Assembly: GCA_016786765.1 (NCBI GenBank) | Contig: JAEUUZ010000017.1 | Location: 1 to 64,000, forward strand | DNA length: 64,000 bases | Direction of reading: 5' to 3' | DNA from: Chitinophagales bacterium | GTDB taxonomy: Bacteria; Bacteroidota; Bacteroidia; Chitinophagales; LD1 | In this document: positions 55,266-64,000 of the stretch, one piece after another | Layout of the letters: each line of letters starts with the position of its first letter | How positions within the stretch are numbered: position 1 is the stretch's first letter | Program-made: the position numbers and the translations under genes | The notes under the pieces: model-generated | The model's database searches: none | Seen by the model: only the letters and a program-made list of their open reading frames with translations | What the model was told of the DNA's origin: nothing

Positions 55266-55838
55266 TTATGCTTTTGCCCCTACTACCACTTTCGCGAAAC
55301 GGATAATTTTATCGCCCAAATAATATCCTTTTTCGATTTCGTCAATCACCTTGCCTTGCATATCTGGCGTTGGCGAAGGAATTTCCGTAATCGCTTCGTG
55401 CAATTCTACATTGAAATCGGTGTTTTTCGACTCAATGGCTTTCAATCCCTTTTGTTGTAAACTGTTCAGTAGTTTGTTGTGAATGAGCAGCATACCTTCT
55501 CGTGCTGCCGCAATGTCGGTAGCATTTTCGGTAGCTTTCAATGCACGTTCGAAATCGTCTAGCGTTGGCAATAATGCCGTAATCACATCTTTTCCGGCTG
55601 TTTGAATCAACTCCAAACGCTCTTTGGCATTACGTTTTTTAAAGTTGTCGAAATCGGCAAACAAGCGTAAATACTTGTCTTTTTGCTCTTCGATTTGTTT
55701 TTTTAGTTCCTCAATTTCAGCATCGCGCGGGTCGATGGTTTGCGCCTCAATATCATTGAGCAACTCCTTTGTTTGCTCCTCCGAAAGCATTTCGTTTTGT
55801 TCCTGTTCGTTCACCTTGTCTTGATTTTCCATATCCAT
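55266..55838 (-). CDS. grpE: nucleotide exchange factor GrpE
   Basis: 190 residues from ATG 55838 (a longer frame to 55916 crosses a promoter-like element). An acidic N-terminus, a long helix ([20 protein letters not shown]) and the C-terminal beta part ([17 protein letters not shown]) give the GrpE pattern. It promotes ADP release from DnaK. It lies upstream of dnaJ in the same orientation. Confidence 0.92.
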   Translation of the reverse strand: MDMENQDKVNEQEQNEMLSEEQTKELLNDIEAQTIDPRDAEIEELKKQIEEQKDKYLRLFADFDNFKKRNAKERLELIQTAGKDVITALLPTLDDFERALKATENATDIAAAREGMLLIHNKLLNSLQQKGLKAIESKNTDFNVELHEAITEIPSPTPDMQGKVIDEIEKGYYLGDKIIRFAKVVVGAKA

Positions 55839-55854
55839 CTTTCCCGCAAAAATA

Positions 55855-55870
55855 TCAAATACTTTGCCAA
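55855..55870 (-). promoter_or_regulatory. possible sigma-54-like promoter before grpE
   Basis: On the minus strand TTGGCAAAGTATTTGA places GG and GA ten bases apart, close to the -24/-12 GG-N10-GC form of sigma-54 promoters (one base off). It lies 17 bases before the grpE ATG. It might instead be a heat-shock element of another kind. Confidence 0.3.
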
Positions 55871-55908
55871 GCCACGGTATGGGACAATTTGACAGAATTT
55901 TCCGGAAA

Positions 55909-56781
55909 TTACGCAACGTTTCGTCTTAACGATTGCACTAATTCCGATTTATAGGCCTTGCCGAAGAGTAATAAGTGGACAAGAAGAGGATAGAGGTTCC
56001 ATAACGAAACCCTTTCCTGCCAACCGTTTTCCAAAGGATAGTTGGCATGATAGGCCTCGTAGAATATACGATCGAACCCGCCAAAAAGCATGGTCATGGC
56101 AATATCGGCTTCGCGATTGCCAAAGTAGCAGGCAGGATCCACCAAAATAGGCTGCTCTAGCTCGTTCACCATCACATTCCCATTCCATAAATCACCATGC
56201 AGTAACGCTGGCGGTTCTGCCGGAAACAACTCGGGTAGTTTTTGATATAATTCCACAAATTTGGAAACGTCTTCTAGTTCTAATAACCGCATGTGAAAAG
56301 CCTTGTTCACCAATGGTTTCAGCCGGCTCTCAATAAAAAAATCGGCCCAGGTTTCGCTAGGTTTATTGAATTGTTGCAGAATACCCATGTAGTTGTTGAT
56401 GTGCAAGCCGAATTGCGGTTGAGTTTGTCGGTGCAATTGTGCTAAGCGTTCGCCTAATTGTTCCATCGACTGGTAGGTTCTGAACCCGGGCTTAATGTAT
56501 TCCAATAGCAGGAATGCTGCATCTTCCACTTCACCTGTTTCTATCACTTGTGGAGCGAAACCTGTATTGGCATTGGTGATGAGTTTTAGCCCTTCTGCTT
56601 CTGCTTCAAACATGCCCGGAAACAATAGCGCATCGTTCCATTTCACAAAATAGGATTGGCTTTCAGTAGTCACTTTGGCTACATCGTTGAGCGTACCTCC
56701 CTTTATCGACTGAGCGTCTTTCGCATGGTACTTGGTTTTCAAGTACTCCCAGAGCTCAGTAGGTATTGGGTTGTGGTTCAT
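55909..56781 (-). CDS. fructosamine kinase-family protein
   Basis: 290 residues with the kinase-like fold of this family: GGTLNDVAKV at the glycine-rich loop, QFGLHINNYMG, the catalytic HGDLWNGNVM and the metal Asp in LVDPACYFG. Such enzymes phosphorylate ketoamines to reverse glycation. It follows murA directly (stop and start adjoin) and is cotranscribed. Confidence 0.9.
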   Translation of the reverse strand: MNHNPIPTELWEYLKTKYHAKDAQSIKGGTLNDVAKVTTESQSYFVKWNDALLFPGMFEAEAEGLKLITNANTGFAPQVIETGEVEDAAFLLLEYIKPGFRTYQSMEQLGERLAQLHRQTQPQFGLHINNYMGILQQFNKPSETWADFFIESRLKPLVNKAFHMRLLELEDVSKFVELYQKLPELFPAEPPALLHGDLWNGNVMVNELEQPILVDPACYFGNREADIAMTMLFGGFDRIFYEAYHANYPLENGWQERVSLWNLYPLLVHLLLFGKAYKSELVQSLRRNVA

Positions 56782-58089
56782 TTATACTCTGTTTATTTTG
56801 GCGCCCAAGGCGTTCAACCGTTGATCGATACGTTGATAGCCACGGTCGATTTGGTCGATGTTGTTGATGGTGGATTTCCCTTCGGCAGAGAGGGCGGCAA
56901 TCAACAGCGAAACTCCAGCCCGAATATCCGGTGACGACATGGTAATTCCCCGCAGTTTATAGGCTTTGTCGATGCCTATCACCGAAGCGCGGTGCGGATC
57001 GCACAAAATAATTTGCGCGCCCATGTCAATCAATTTATCTACGAAAAATAAGCGCGACTCGAACATTTTTTGATGAATCAATACCGAGCCTTTTGCTTGA
57101 GTAGCGGTTACCAACACAATACTGATCAAATCGGGTGTGAACAATGGCCATGGACCATCTGCTACGGTCAAAATCGACCCGTCAATGAAACGTTGAATTT
57201 CGTAATGATCTTGCGATGGAATGAAAATATCATCGCCACGGAATTCCATTTGAATACCCAGTTTTTGAAATACGGTTGGAATATTTCCTAACTGATCGAT
57301 ACGACAATCTTTAATTAAAATTTCCGATTGGGTCATGGCTGCTAGACCAATAAAGGAGCCAATTTCAATCATATCGGGCAACATGCGATGCTCCGTGCCG
57401 CCTAATTCCGCAACACCGTCAATGTATAATAAATTTGAACCAATACCATCGATTTTCGCACCCATGCGCACTAACATATTGCACAATTGTTGCAAATAGG
57501 GTTCGCAGGCTGCATTGTAAATGGTGGTTTTGCCTTTGGCTAGAACGGCCGTCATCACAATGTTTGCGGTTCCGGTCACCGATGGTTCATCCAATAAAAT
57601 ATAAGTACCCTGCAAGTTGGTGGCTTCAATGGAAAAGAAACTTTCTTCAGAATCGAAGTTGAACGTAGCACCTAATTTCTCAAATCCTAGAAAGTGCGTA
57701 TCTAAACGTCTGCGGCCAATTTTATCGCCTCCCGGCTTAGGCATGAACGCCTTTTTGAAGCGGGCTAATAGCGGACCAATAATCATGATACTTCCTCTCA
57801 GCGCTGCTCCTTTTTTGCGGAACACATCGCCTTGCAGGTACTCCATGTTAATCTCATCGGCTTGGAAAGAATAGGTGTCATCGTTGATACGAGTCACTTT
57901 TACGCCTAAGTCGCCTAAAATTTCAATCAATAAATTTACATCCCGGATATCAGGAATGTTGGAAATGGTCACTTTTTCTTTGGTGAGCAATACGGCTGAG
58001 ATAATCTGCAACGCCTCATTTTTCGCACCTTGTGGCACAATTTCACCTTTCAATTTCTGTCCCCCGATAACTTCAAACGAACTACTCAT
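56782..58089 (-). CDS. murA: UDP-N-acetylglucosamine 1-carboxyvinyltransferase, Asp-type
   Basis: 435 residues. MurA motifs include PQGAKNEAL (K23), LRGSIMIIGPLLARF and PGGDKIGRRR. The residue matching E. coli Cys115, the target of fosfomycin, is Asp122 here. It adds the enolpyruvyl group of PEP to UDP-GlcNAc in the first step of peptidoglycan synthesis. It lies 114 bases after recO. Confidence 0.95.
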   Translation of the reverse strand: MSSSFEVIGGQKLKGEIVPQGAKNEALQIISAVLLTKEKVTISNIPDIRDVNLLIEILGDLGVKVTRINDDTYSFQADEINMEYLQGDVFRKKGAALRGSIMIIGPLLARFKKAFMPKPGGDKIGRRRLDTHFLGFEKLGATFNFDSEESFFSIEATNLQGTYILLDEPSVTGTANIVMTAVLAKGKTTIYNAACEPYLQQLCNMLVRMGAKIDGIGSNLLYIDGVAELGGTEHRMLPDMIEIGSFIGLAAMTQSEILIKDCRIDQLGNIPTVFQKLGIQMEFRGDDIFIPSQDHYEIQRFIDGSILTVADGPWPLFTPDLISIVLVTATQAKGSVLIHQKMFESRLFFVDKLIDMGAQIILCDPHRASVIGIDKAYKLRGITMSSPDIRAGVSLLIAALSAEGKSTINNIDQIDRGYQRIDQRLNALGAKINRV

Positions 58090-58203
58090 TCCCTAAACAT
58101 TATTATTTGTAGTTTAAATGTAAAATGGAAATCCATGGTGCATAGGTTTCAGCCACAAATAGAAATAACAGTGTGGTGTGGATTGTACAAATTTCCTGCA
58201 ATG

Positions 58204-58929
58204 TCAGGCAAACACACTCTCAAAAATGTGATGCGACTGAATGTTCCGAAACGAATCAATGTGCAGCGCGTAGTATTGTAGGAGCTTTTCCAGCACATTG
58301 TTTTTAACCTGTCTGTCGCAAGCAATATTCGGTTTTTCAAAAGGAGTGGAGTGGAGTAAGGCGTTCAGTACAGCACTTTCTGAAGCATTCATCATATTGG
58401 GTAAAGCTCCGTTACCATTGCAGAAATGCCCCGATTGCAAATCAAACACCGGATTGTGCTCCGAATAATTGAGCGTAGGGAAAAAGCCCAAATGCTGCGT
58501 GAAGAAGAGTAAAAATTGTAAATGATAAAAGGCGTTCACGACCAATGAACGGTCGAGTTCCGCCAGTTGGTCGTATACAAATTCGAATTGTTCTTCGTTC
58601 TCTTCATGATCGTGTAACGAGTGCGACACCACTTCAATAATAAACATCAGCATGGCCGATTTTCGGGTATCGAAGGGAATGCTTTGGTACACATGCGCCC
58701 GCTTGAAATCCTTGATATAGTGGAGTTTCTTGTTTTCTTGATATAAAAAATCCATTTCTAGCAAGGTGCCGGGCTGCAGCATGGCGGCTTTGGACACCGA
58801 TTTCGAAGTACGCACACCATTAATCATGAAGGAAAGACGGCCCAATTGTTCGGTATAGATACGCGCAATCACACTTGTTTCGGAGTGTTTAATGGTCTGC
58901 AATACGACACCTCTAGTTTTTAAAAACAT
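58204..58929 (-). CDS. recO: DNA repair protein RecO
   Basis: 241 residues. The N-terminal OB fold (KTRGVVLQTIKHSETSVIAR) and helical C-terminus match RecO, though the zinc cysteines found in some families are absent. It helps RecR load RecA onto SSB-coated DNA. In an operon with the membrane glycosyltransferase-like gene and porZ, an arrangement seen in Bacteroidetes. Confidence 0.88.
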   Translation of the reverse strand: MFLKTRGVVLQTIKHSETSVIARIYTEQLGRLSFMINGVRTSKSVSKAAMLQPGTLLEMDFLYQENKKLHYIKDFKRAHVYQSIPFDTRKSAMLMFIIEVVSHSLHDHEENEEQFEFVYDQLAELDRSLVVNAFYHLQFLLFFTQHLGFFPTLNYSEHNPVFDLQSGHFCNGNGALPNMMNASESAVLNALLHSTPFEKPNIACDRQVKNNVLEKLLQYYALHIDSFRNIQSHHIFESVFA

Positions 58930-58932
58930 GGC

Positions 58933-60537
58933 CTAAAAATTTTCAACTTCTTTCCACCCCATACCTGATTGATACAGGTATAATGCGTTTTTAGGTTTTT
59001 GTTTAAAATGGATTAAGTAGCTGTGGCTCCAATCGTCAATGGTGGTAGAATATATAGCATTATCGAGGTTCGTAGCACCGGCTTGTGCTTTCCACCACCA
59101 GTTGCCCCATTGTTCGAACTCCACTTTCAAAGTGTTGCTGTCTACAACAAGCACATTAACTTTATCGGCTTTACTTTGCATATTAAAGCCATACACTTCA
59201 TTGGTTTGTGCAATGTAATCGCGATGGTGTTTGATACGCATCACTTCTGTAAAAGGTGTAGCTAGCCGACAGCGATACATATATGCACCTTTGAAATTAT
59301 CGGCTTCCGCTAAAATGAAAATCGGTCGTGTTCCGGCATCGGGAAATGTGTTTTCTAGTTGGTACATCACTTCACCTGCCGCCTGCCAATTTTTGATATT
59401 CTCATTTAAGAAAAATAATGATGCCATCCACCAAAGCAATCCATAGCCCAAAGCAATGTATCGATGAATACTGTATAACGCCACCAATACTGCTGCAATA
59501 AAGAATAGCGATGGCAAGTACCCCAATCGATCACCATGAATAGGAATCCAAGGAATGAAATAGAGGTTCAACACCGGAATAACAAGGCCGGTAAATGTGA
59601 TAAAGAGGAAAACACTGAGTTTTAAAGTGGAGCTTTTTCGAGCAAACCAAAGCCACAGTCCACCTACTGCAATTAATAGCGCGGCACTTCTTAACACATG
59701 CTGTTCTATAAACTGATAGCAGGCATCACGCCAATGGGGTTCCCACCAATTAGTGAACAACAAAAACTTACACCAATATGAAATATAAGTAACAACGATC
59801 TGCTGTACATGAATTTGTGTGTGCTTATCGATGCCGTAATGGCCTATCCAAACACCTAAAACAATTTTGTTGATGACGAAATAGAGCGGGAGAAAACTCA
59901 GTATCATCAGCACTTCCAATCGCAATAAAGCTTTCCACCGTGCAACAGGAAACAAAAGCAATACAAGGAAAAAGACTGCAAATGGGAATACAAAGGCTAA
60001 TTCGTGGGTGAATATGGCAAGTGCAAAAAAGACGACATGGATATAAAGAAATTTTGTAAGTCGTGTTTCGCTATATTGAATGACACTCCAAAGCATTCCC
60101 CAAAACAAGGCAAGAGTAATAGCATATAAATTACCTACACCCCATACTACCACCTCGGTTTGATAAGGGAAAAAAAGGAAAATTAGGCCTGCTAATATAC
60201 CCAATAGTTGATCTCGTTGCGGTACCATTCGATGGATAAACCATACTATCATTGTGGCATTCAAGGCATGTAACAACACACAAAAAAGCAAAGCAACAAT
60301 TTCGTTTAGGCCAAAAATTGCATAGCCAAAATACGTAATAAATAACAAGAAGGGCCGAAAAGAGATATCTCTGAAATTCACGAGAAAGCCCTTAATTCCT
60401 AATGCATCAAAAGGTCTTACCCAATCTAGTGCATCAAAAGTAAACACACCGGCTTTGGCGCGCCAATACATAGCAAAACTGCCAATAGTAAAGAGGATAA
60501 ACAGTAAAAAATAGCGATTTCCTGTAGCCTTTTTCAT
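58933..60537 (-). CDS. polytopic membrane protein, glycosyltransferase-like
   Basis: 534 residues with about ten to twelve hydrophobic helices, a large first loop (residues 30-75, including a DISFRPF segment) and a soluble C-terminal part of about 130 residues. The layout resembles lipid-linked-sugar glycosyltransferases of the mannosyltransferase (GT-C) type. No catalytic DE motif can be named with certainty. It sits between porZ (17-base gap) and recO (3-base gap). Confidence 0.65.
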   Translation of the reverse strand: MKKATGNRYFLLFILFTIGSFAMYWRAKAGVFTFDALDWVRPFDALGIKGFLVNFRDISFRPFLLFITYFGYAIFGLNEIVALLFCVLLHALNATMIVWFIHRMVPQRDQLLGILAGLIFLFFPYQTEVVVWGVGNLYAITLALFWGMLWSVIQYSETRLTKFLYIHVVFFALAIFTHELAFVFPFAVFFLVLLLFPVARWKALLRLEVLMILSFLPLYFVINKIVLGVWIGHYGIDKHTQIHVQQIVVTYISYWCKFLLFTNWWEPHWRDACYQFIEQHVLRSAALLIAVGGLWLWFARKSSTLKLSVFLFITFTGLVIPVLNLYFIPWIPIHGDRLGYLPSLFFIAAVLVALYSIHRYIALGYGLLWWMASLFFLNENIKNWQAAGEVMYQLENTFPDAGTRPIFILAEADNFKGAYMYRCRLATPFTEVMRIKHHRDYIAQTNEVYGFNMQSKADKVNVLVVDSNTLKVEFEQWGNWWWKAQAGATNLDNAIYSTTIDDWSHSYLIHFKQKPKNALYLYQSGMGWKEVENF

Positions 60538-60553
60538 GCTGCAAGATAAGGGA

Positions 60554-62851
60554 TTAATTGAGCAACACTATTTTCGCCACCGACTTTTCCTTGCCTAATT
60601 CTGTGGCAGAATAAACAATATAAACCCCCGATTTTACTCTGTTTCCTGTATAGCCTTTCCCATCCCAAATCATTTGTCCGCCATTGGCTTTGCCTTGGTA
60701 TACTAACACTCCTGCAGCATCAGTGATTTTAACATAGGCATCATCTACTAAGCCTTTAATAGCAATTGGTCCGGTATAGGAAGGTTGAACCGGATTAGGA
60801 TAAACCAATGCCACACCTTTTTTCTCGCCTCCTTTAATGGCATCGCCTTGGTAGCTTACCAATCCGTTTTCGGTACCAATAAACACTTCTCCATTTTCAT
60901 CATTTACTTTAATGTCGGTGATGAAATTAGAAGGTAAAGGACTATTGTCTTTTGTGAAGCGAAGGAGTTCGTTCTTTCCGTCTGCACTAATGAGCCAAAC
61001 CCCATTACCCGATCCTACCCATTTTCTGTTCGCGCCATCCACAGCAATGGCCTTAACACTTTCTGTACTGAATAAATAGCCAATAAAACCATCGCGATCT
61101 ACTTTTATTTTATCGGCATCGCAACCGCTGCTGGTCAACACACTTGAAGCGCAATAAAACGTGCCTATACCTTCGTCAGTTCCTACCCAAACATCACCAT
61201 TTTTGTCTTCTACTATACTCCATGCACTATTGTTGGGAAGTCCGCCACTACCGGTTCCTGAGCCTAAGCTTCGGTATTGGTCATCGCTTTCATCGTCAAT
61301 ATCTTCTCCCGGATTGTATACAATAATATTTCCCGGACGATTACACATCCAAATGGTTCCGTCCACAGCTATCATTTTTCGGGTTGAACTGAATGAATAG
61401 GGTACATTAAAACTTTTCCAAGTGCCATCAGGTTTTAAAACAATGAGTGGGCGCGGAGAATTGGCATTGCTCATCCATGTGTTGCCCAAGGCATCTACAC
61501 AAACGGCAGTAACTCTGAATGTTTTGGTACCCGTTACCGGACGAATGGGGCTATTGCTACTATCATAAGTGTTAATGTTGTTGTTGTTTAAGTCAAGTTC
61601 TGCCAAACCGCCTTGAAACGAAGCATAATACACTTTATTGGTAACCGGGTTGTGGGCAACCGATAAAAAATCAGCATAATTAGCAAGTTGACCATAACTG
61701 TATCGTGTGTAGGCTCTCCAATACTGCTCTTTATAAAACACAAGGCCATCGCGGTTATTCAGGTAATCGCTATAGGATGGATCTGTTCCCCCTGCTGCTA
61801 AATAGGTTACCCCATCGGCAATAGCCATGTTAAACACCCCGTTGGATACCGGTCCGTTTGGAATGAACGATTCAGGTGTAGCGCCCGGTGAACTATATTT
61901 TAAAAAGCCTTCCCATGCATCGGCAATCCATAGGGTAGATCCGGTAATCAGAATATCGTTTGGCTTTAACGATTTAGTATAATTGGTTTCAACATAAGAC
62001 CCATCATCGCTAATGGCTAAAATAGTGCGATTATTGGCTTCGTTCGTATCGTTCCAAAGGCATACAGAAAGCACATTTCCATTGGTTTTAATAGCTTTCA
62101 CATCCCAAACGGGAATTGAATACACTAAACTCCATGCGTTTCCATCGTATCGGAAAATACTATCGCGCATGGATGCAAAAACAGAATTTTGCGAACGACC
62201 TATAAAATCTGTCGGTTGAGGGGAGATGCCTGCTGTTTGTAAAGTCCAGAACGTATAATTCTGTAAGTTGGGACTGTTTAATGGCGCTACTTTTACACCT
62301 TCAGCTGTTGCAGCAAAAATTTTACCATTATTGATGACAACTCCATTCACCACTACATTTCCACCATTGTTGCCAATTACATAGGTCGATTTAATTTCTC
62401 TTTTTACTAAATCCAAAACGGCAACACCAATATCTGTTGATAAATACGCGAAGTTGCCATACACAAAAATGTCGTTAATATTCTTAGAACTACTGGTGAT
62501 TTTATTTTTAATATCGGGGAGGTTGTATATGTTTTCTCCATTTACCAACAAATCGAGATTACTGTTTTCATAAGCAACAATAAGCGTTTTAGCCGAAGCG
62601 CTGTATTTAATTTTTTTGACACCTACATCGCTCAATCCATTCGCTTTGTTAAGGGTTTGAATGCTATTGTCGTCTTTATCGATATAGAAAATGGCTAGCG
62701 TGGAGGCACAATAAATTTTATCCTCGCCATCTTCCACCTGATAGCCAATGGAATAAGGAAAATGCGCTTTCCATGTACCTATGGCGCGTTGTTGTGCAGA
62801 CAATAGCGAACAAAACAAAAGGAGCGTAACTGTATATATCAACCGATTCAT
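60554..62851 (-). CDS. porZ: PorZ-like T9SS protein with two beta-propellers and sorting tail
   Basis: 765 residues with a signal peptide (LLLFCSLLSAQ). Two propellers are visible, the first at about 25-330 (WKAHFPYSIGYQVEDGEDKIYCASTLAI), the second to about 660 with LADAGNTWM-like strands (TWMSNANSPRPLI). A C-terminal sorting domain (LVYPNPVQPSY...SVAKIVLLN) completes the pattern. In P. gingivalis, PorZ (about 776 residues) delivers anionic LPS to T9SS cargo; the match in length, architecture and recO linkage is good. Confidence 0.85.
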   Translation of the reverse strand: MNRLIYTVTLLLFCSLLSAQQRAIGTWKAHFPYSIGYQVEDGEDKIYCASTLAIFYIDKDDNSIQTLNKANGLSDVGVKKIKYSASAKTLIVAYENSNLDLLVNGENIYNLPDIKNKITSSSKNINDIFVYGNFAYLSTDIGVAVLDLVKREIKSTYVIGNNGGNVVVNGVVINNGKIFAATAEGVKVAPLNSPNLQNYTFWTLQTAGISPQPTDFIGRSQNSVFASMRDSIFRYDGNAWSLVYSIPVWDVKAIKTNGNVLSVCLWNDTNEANNRTILAISDDGSYVETNYTKSLKPNDILITGSTLWIADAWEGFLKYSSPGATPESFIPNGPVSNGVFNMAIADGVTYLAAGGTDPSYSDYLNNRDGLVFYKEQYWRAYTRYSYGQLANYADFLSVAHNPVTNKVYYASFQGGLAELDLNNNNINTYDSSNSPIRPVTGTKTFRVTAVCVDALGNTWMSNANSPRPLIVLKPDGTWKSFNVPYSFSSTRKMIAVDGTIWMCNRPGNIIVYNPGEDIDDESDDQYRSLGSGTGSGGLPNNSAWSIVEDKNGDVWVGTDEGIGTFYCASSVLTSSGCDADKIKVDRDGFIGYLFSTESVKAIAVDGANRKWVGSGNGVWLISADGKNELLRFTKDNSPLPSNFITDIKVNDENGEVFIGTENGLVSYQGDAIKGGEKKGVALVYPNPVQPSYTGPIAIKGLVDDAYVKITDAAGVLVYQGKANGGQMIWDGKGYTGNRVKSGVYIVYSATELGKEKSVAKIVLLN

Positions 62852-63029
62852 GAGCCTAAATTAATCATTCACCCCAAACGGACGGAACAAAAAAATATTG
62901 TATAGTCTTAAAATTCCTTAGAAATACGAGTTACATCCCCCTCGATTCGCCCACTCTTGTAAATTTCCTTATTTTACCCGCTCAAAAAATGCTCGGTTAG
63001 CGTGCCGGCAAAAGATTATTAGCGGATAT

Positions 63030-64000
63030 ATGAAACGAAAAGACAGTAATGCTTCAGGTTTTCCTGAATATGCGATGATGGATTTACCAACCATGGAAAA
63101 AGAAATTTTGACTTGGTGGGAAGATAATAATGTATTTGAAAAAAGTATTAGCGAGCGCCCCGATGATAAACGATTCGTGTTTTTCGAAGGCCCTCCAAGC
63201 GCAAACGGTTTACCGGGTATTCACCACGTAATGAGCCGTACCATCAAGGATTTGTTTTGTCGTTTCAAAACATTACAGGGCTATCGTGTAGAGCGAAAAG
63301 CAGGTTGGGATACCCATGGATTGCCTGTAGAACTTGGGGTGGAAAAAAAAATTGGCATCACTAAAGCCGATATAGGAACAAAAATAACAGTGGCCGAATA
63401 CAATAAATTGTGCCGCGAAGATGTGATGAAGTTCACCGACATCTGGAACGATTTGACCCGAAAAATGGGCTATTGGGTGGATATGGAGCACCCCTATATT
63501 ACGTACGAAAATAACTATATCGAAAGTTTATGGGCTTTATTAAAAAAGCTATTCGATAAAGGATTATTGTATGAAGGCTATACCATTCAGCCGTATTCTC
63601 CGGCTGCCGGAACAGGTTTAAGTTCACACGAATTGAACCAGCCGGGCTGTTACAGGGATGTGAAGGATGTGAGTGCTGTAGCTATGTTTAAAGTAGTTAA
63701 AAATGAAAATTCGAGTTTTCTTTTTGATAACGATGGTGAAGATGTTCGGTTTTTAGCTTGGACAACAACTCCATGGACATTACCAAGTAATACAGCATTG
63801 GCTTTAGGATCGGAAATTGAGTATTTAAAGGTTAAAACTTTAAGTCGCTATACAGGTAAACCCATTACAGTTATTGTTGCATATGATTTATTTTCTAAAT
63901 ATTTTTTGGTAGCAGACAGTAATCGTACGGAGTTACTAAAATCGAAAGTTTTTCCATTGTCACAAATAGCAAATAGTGATGAAGAGCCCTTAATATATCT
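63030..64000 (+). CDS. ileS: isoleucyl-tRNA synthetase, 5' part (runs off the window)
   Basis: The first 323 codons and two bases are present. Motif EGPPSANGLPGIHH at residues 53-66 is the class I signature in GXHH form: G63-I64-H65-H66 in place of the usual HIGH. Then WDTHGLPVELGVEKKIG, the WTTTPWTLPSNTALALG editing-domain start and a large insertion domain begin. It charges tRNA-Ile. The rest of the gene, including the KMSKS motif, lies beyond 64000. It starts 178 bases after the porZ start, divergent. Confidence 0.93.
   Translation, partial: MKRKDSNASGFPEYAMMDLPTMEKEILTWWEDNNVFEKSISERPDDKRFVFFEGPPSANGLPGIHHVMSRTIKDLFCRFKTLQGYRVERKAGWDTHGLPVELGVEKKIGITKADIGTKITVAEYNKLCREDVMKFTDIWNDLTRKMGYWVDMEHPYITYENNYIESLWALLKKLFDKGLLYEGYTIQPYSPAAGTGLSSHELNQPGCYRDVKDVSAVAMFKVVKNENSSFLFDNDGEDVRFLAWTTTPWTLPSNTALALGSEIEYLKVKTLSRYTGKPITVIVAYDLFSKYFLVADSNRTELLKSKVFPLSQIANSDEEPLIY

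Noticed and set aside
1-64000. tRNA, rRNA, CRISPR, IS elements, phage genes
   Set aside because: None found: no cloverleaf patterns, no regular spacer repeats and no transposase or integrase motifs were seen by eye. A dedicated search could still reveal a short RNA.

Overview
The window looks like chromosome from a low-GC Bacteroidetes/Bacteroidota bacterium, probably near the Chitinophagales/Sphingobacteriia. Evidence: several large secreted proteins end in type IX secretion (T9SS) sorting domains (YPNP motif, C-terminal beta-rich tail, basic end); there is a PorZ-like T9SS component next to recO; SprB repeats and PKD domains are present; Shine-Dalgarno sites are mostly lacking; and some promoters fit the Bacteroidetes -7 pattern TAnnTTTG. 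No rRNA, tRNA, CRISPR array, insertion sequence or phage gene was seen. It reads as ordinary chromosome with a few accessory islands.

Layout. 1-3.7 kb: partial and small genes, two hairpin-rich intergenic repeat stretches, a lipoprotein, a two-gene hypothetical operon and a small secreted-protein gene broken by an amber codon. 3.7-8.9 kb: cytochrome P450, a carboxypeptidase-regulatory-like protein, a metallo-beta-lactamase-fold lipoprotein, then an ATP-grasp ligase of the graspetide (MvdD-like) type directly behind a Lys/Ala/Glu repeat protein, and a YhhN protein. 8.9-22.7 kb: a secreted glycosidase-like protein, OmpA-family protein, fatty-acid hydroxylase, two DEAD-box helicases (the first behind a possible structured RNA), DsbA/FrnE protein, M43 protease, esterase, amidase, RluF and an epimerase. 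22.8-23.9 kb: PadR repressor coupled to a GldL-like membrane protein. 24-28.9 kb: a five-gene operon of class III aminotransferase, class II aldolase, a catalytically dead aldolase paralogue, acyl-CoA dehydrogenase and an APH-type kinase. The last two resemble the kinase/dehydrogenase pair that handles 4-hydroxyacyl-CoAs (LvaA/LvaC, ACAD10/11).

29-35.4 kb: two large T9SS cargo proteins flanking a helical protein of unknown function. 35.5-40.4 kb: tripartite efflux operon (TolC, HlyD, MacB-like permease, ATPase, small membrane protein). 40.6-43.3 kb: a periplasmic coiled-coil protein and a T9SS esterase. 43.3-48.9 kb: nucleotide-sugar genes (rfbA, epimerase, galE) running into a radical SAM/B12 enzyme and a pentaheme lipoprotein. 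48.9-52.9 kb: ABC exporter with a second coiled-coil paralogue, DUF6134 and DUF6249 proteins. 53-54 kb: ECF sigma and anti-sigma genes, divergent from DUF6249 across mirrored AAC-N18-GTC promoters. 54-63 kb: dnaJ, grpE, fructosamine kinase, murA, recO, a membrane glycosyltransferase-like protein and porZ. The 5' part of ileS runs off the end.

The most interesting points are the ATP-grasp/repeat-protein pair, the aldolase pseudoenzyme inside the hydroxyacyl operon, the mirrored ECF promoters, and two drug-target variants: MurA with Asp in place of the fosfomycin-reactive Cys, and IleRS with a GXHH signature instead of HIGH. All functions are inferred by reading the sequence; no database search was run.
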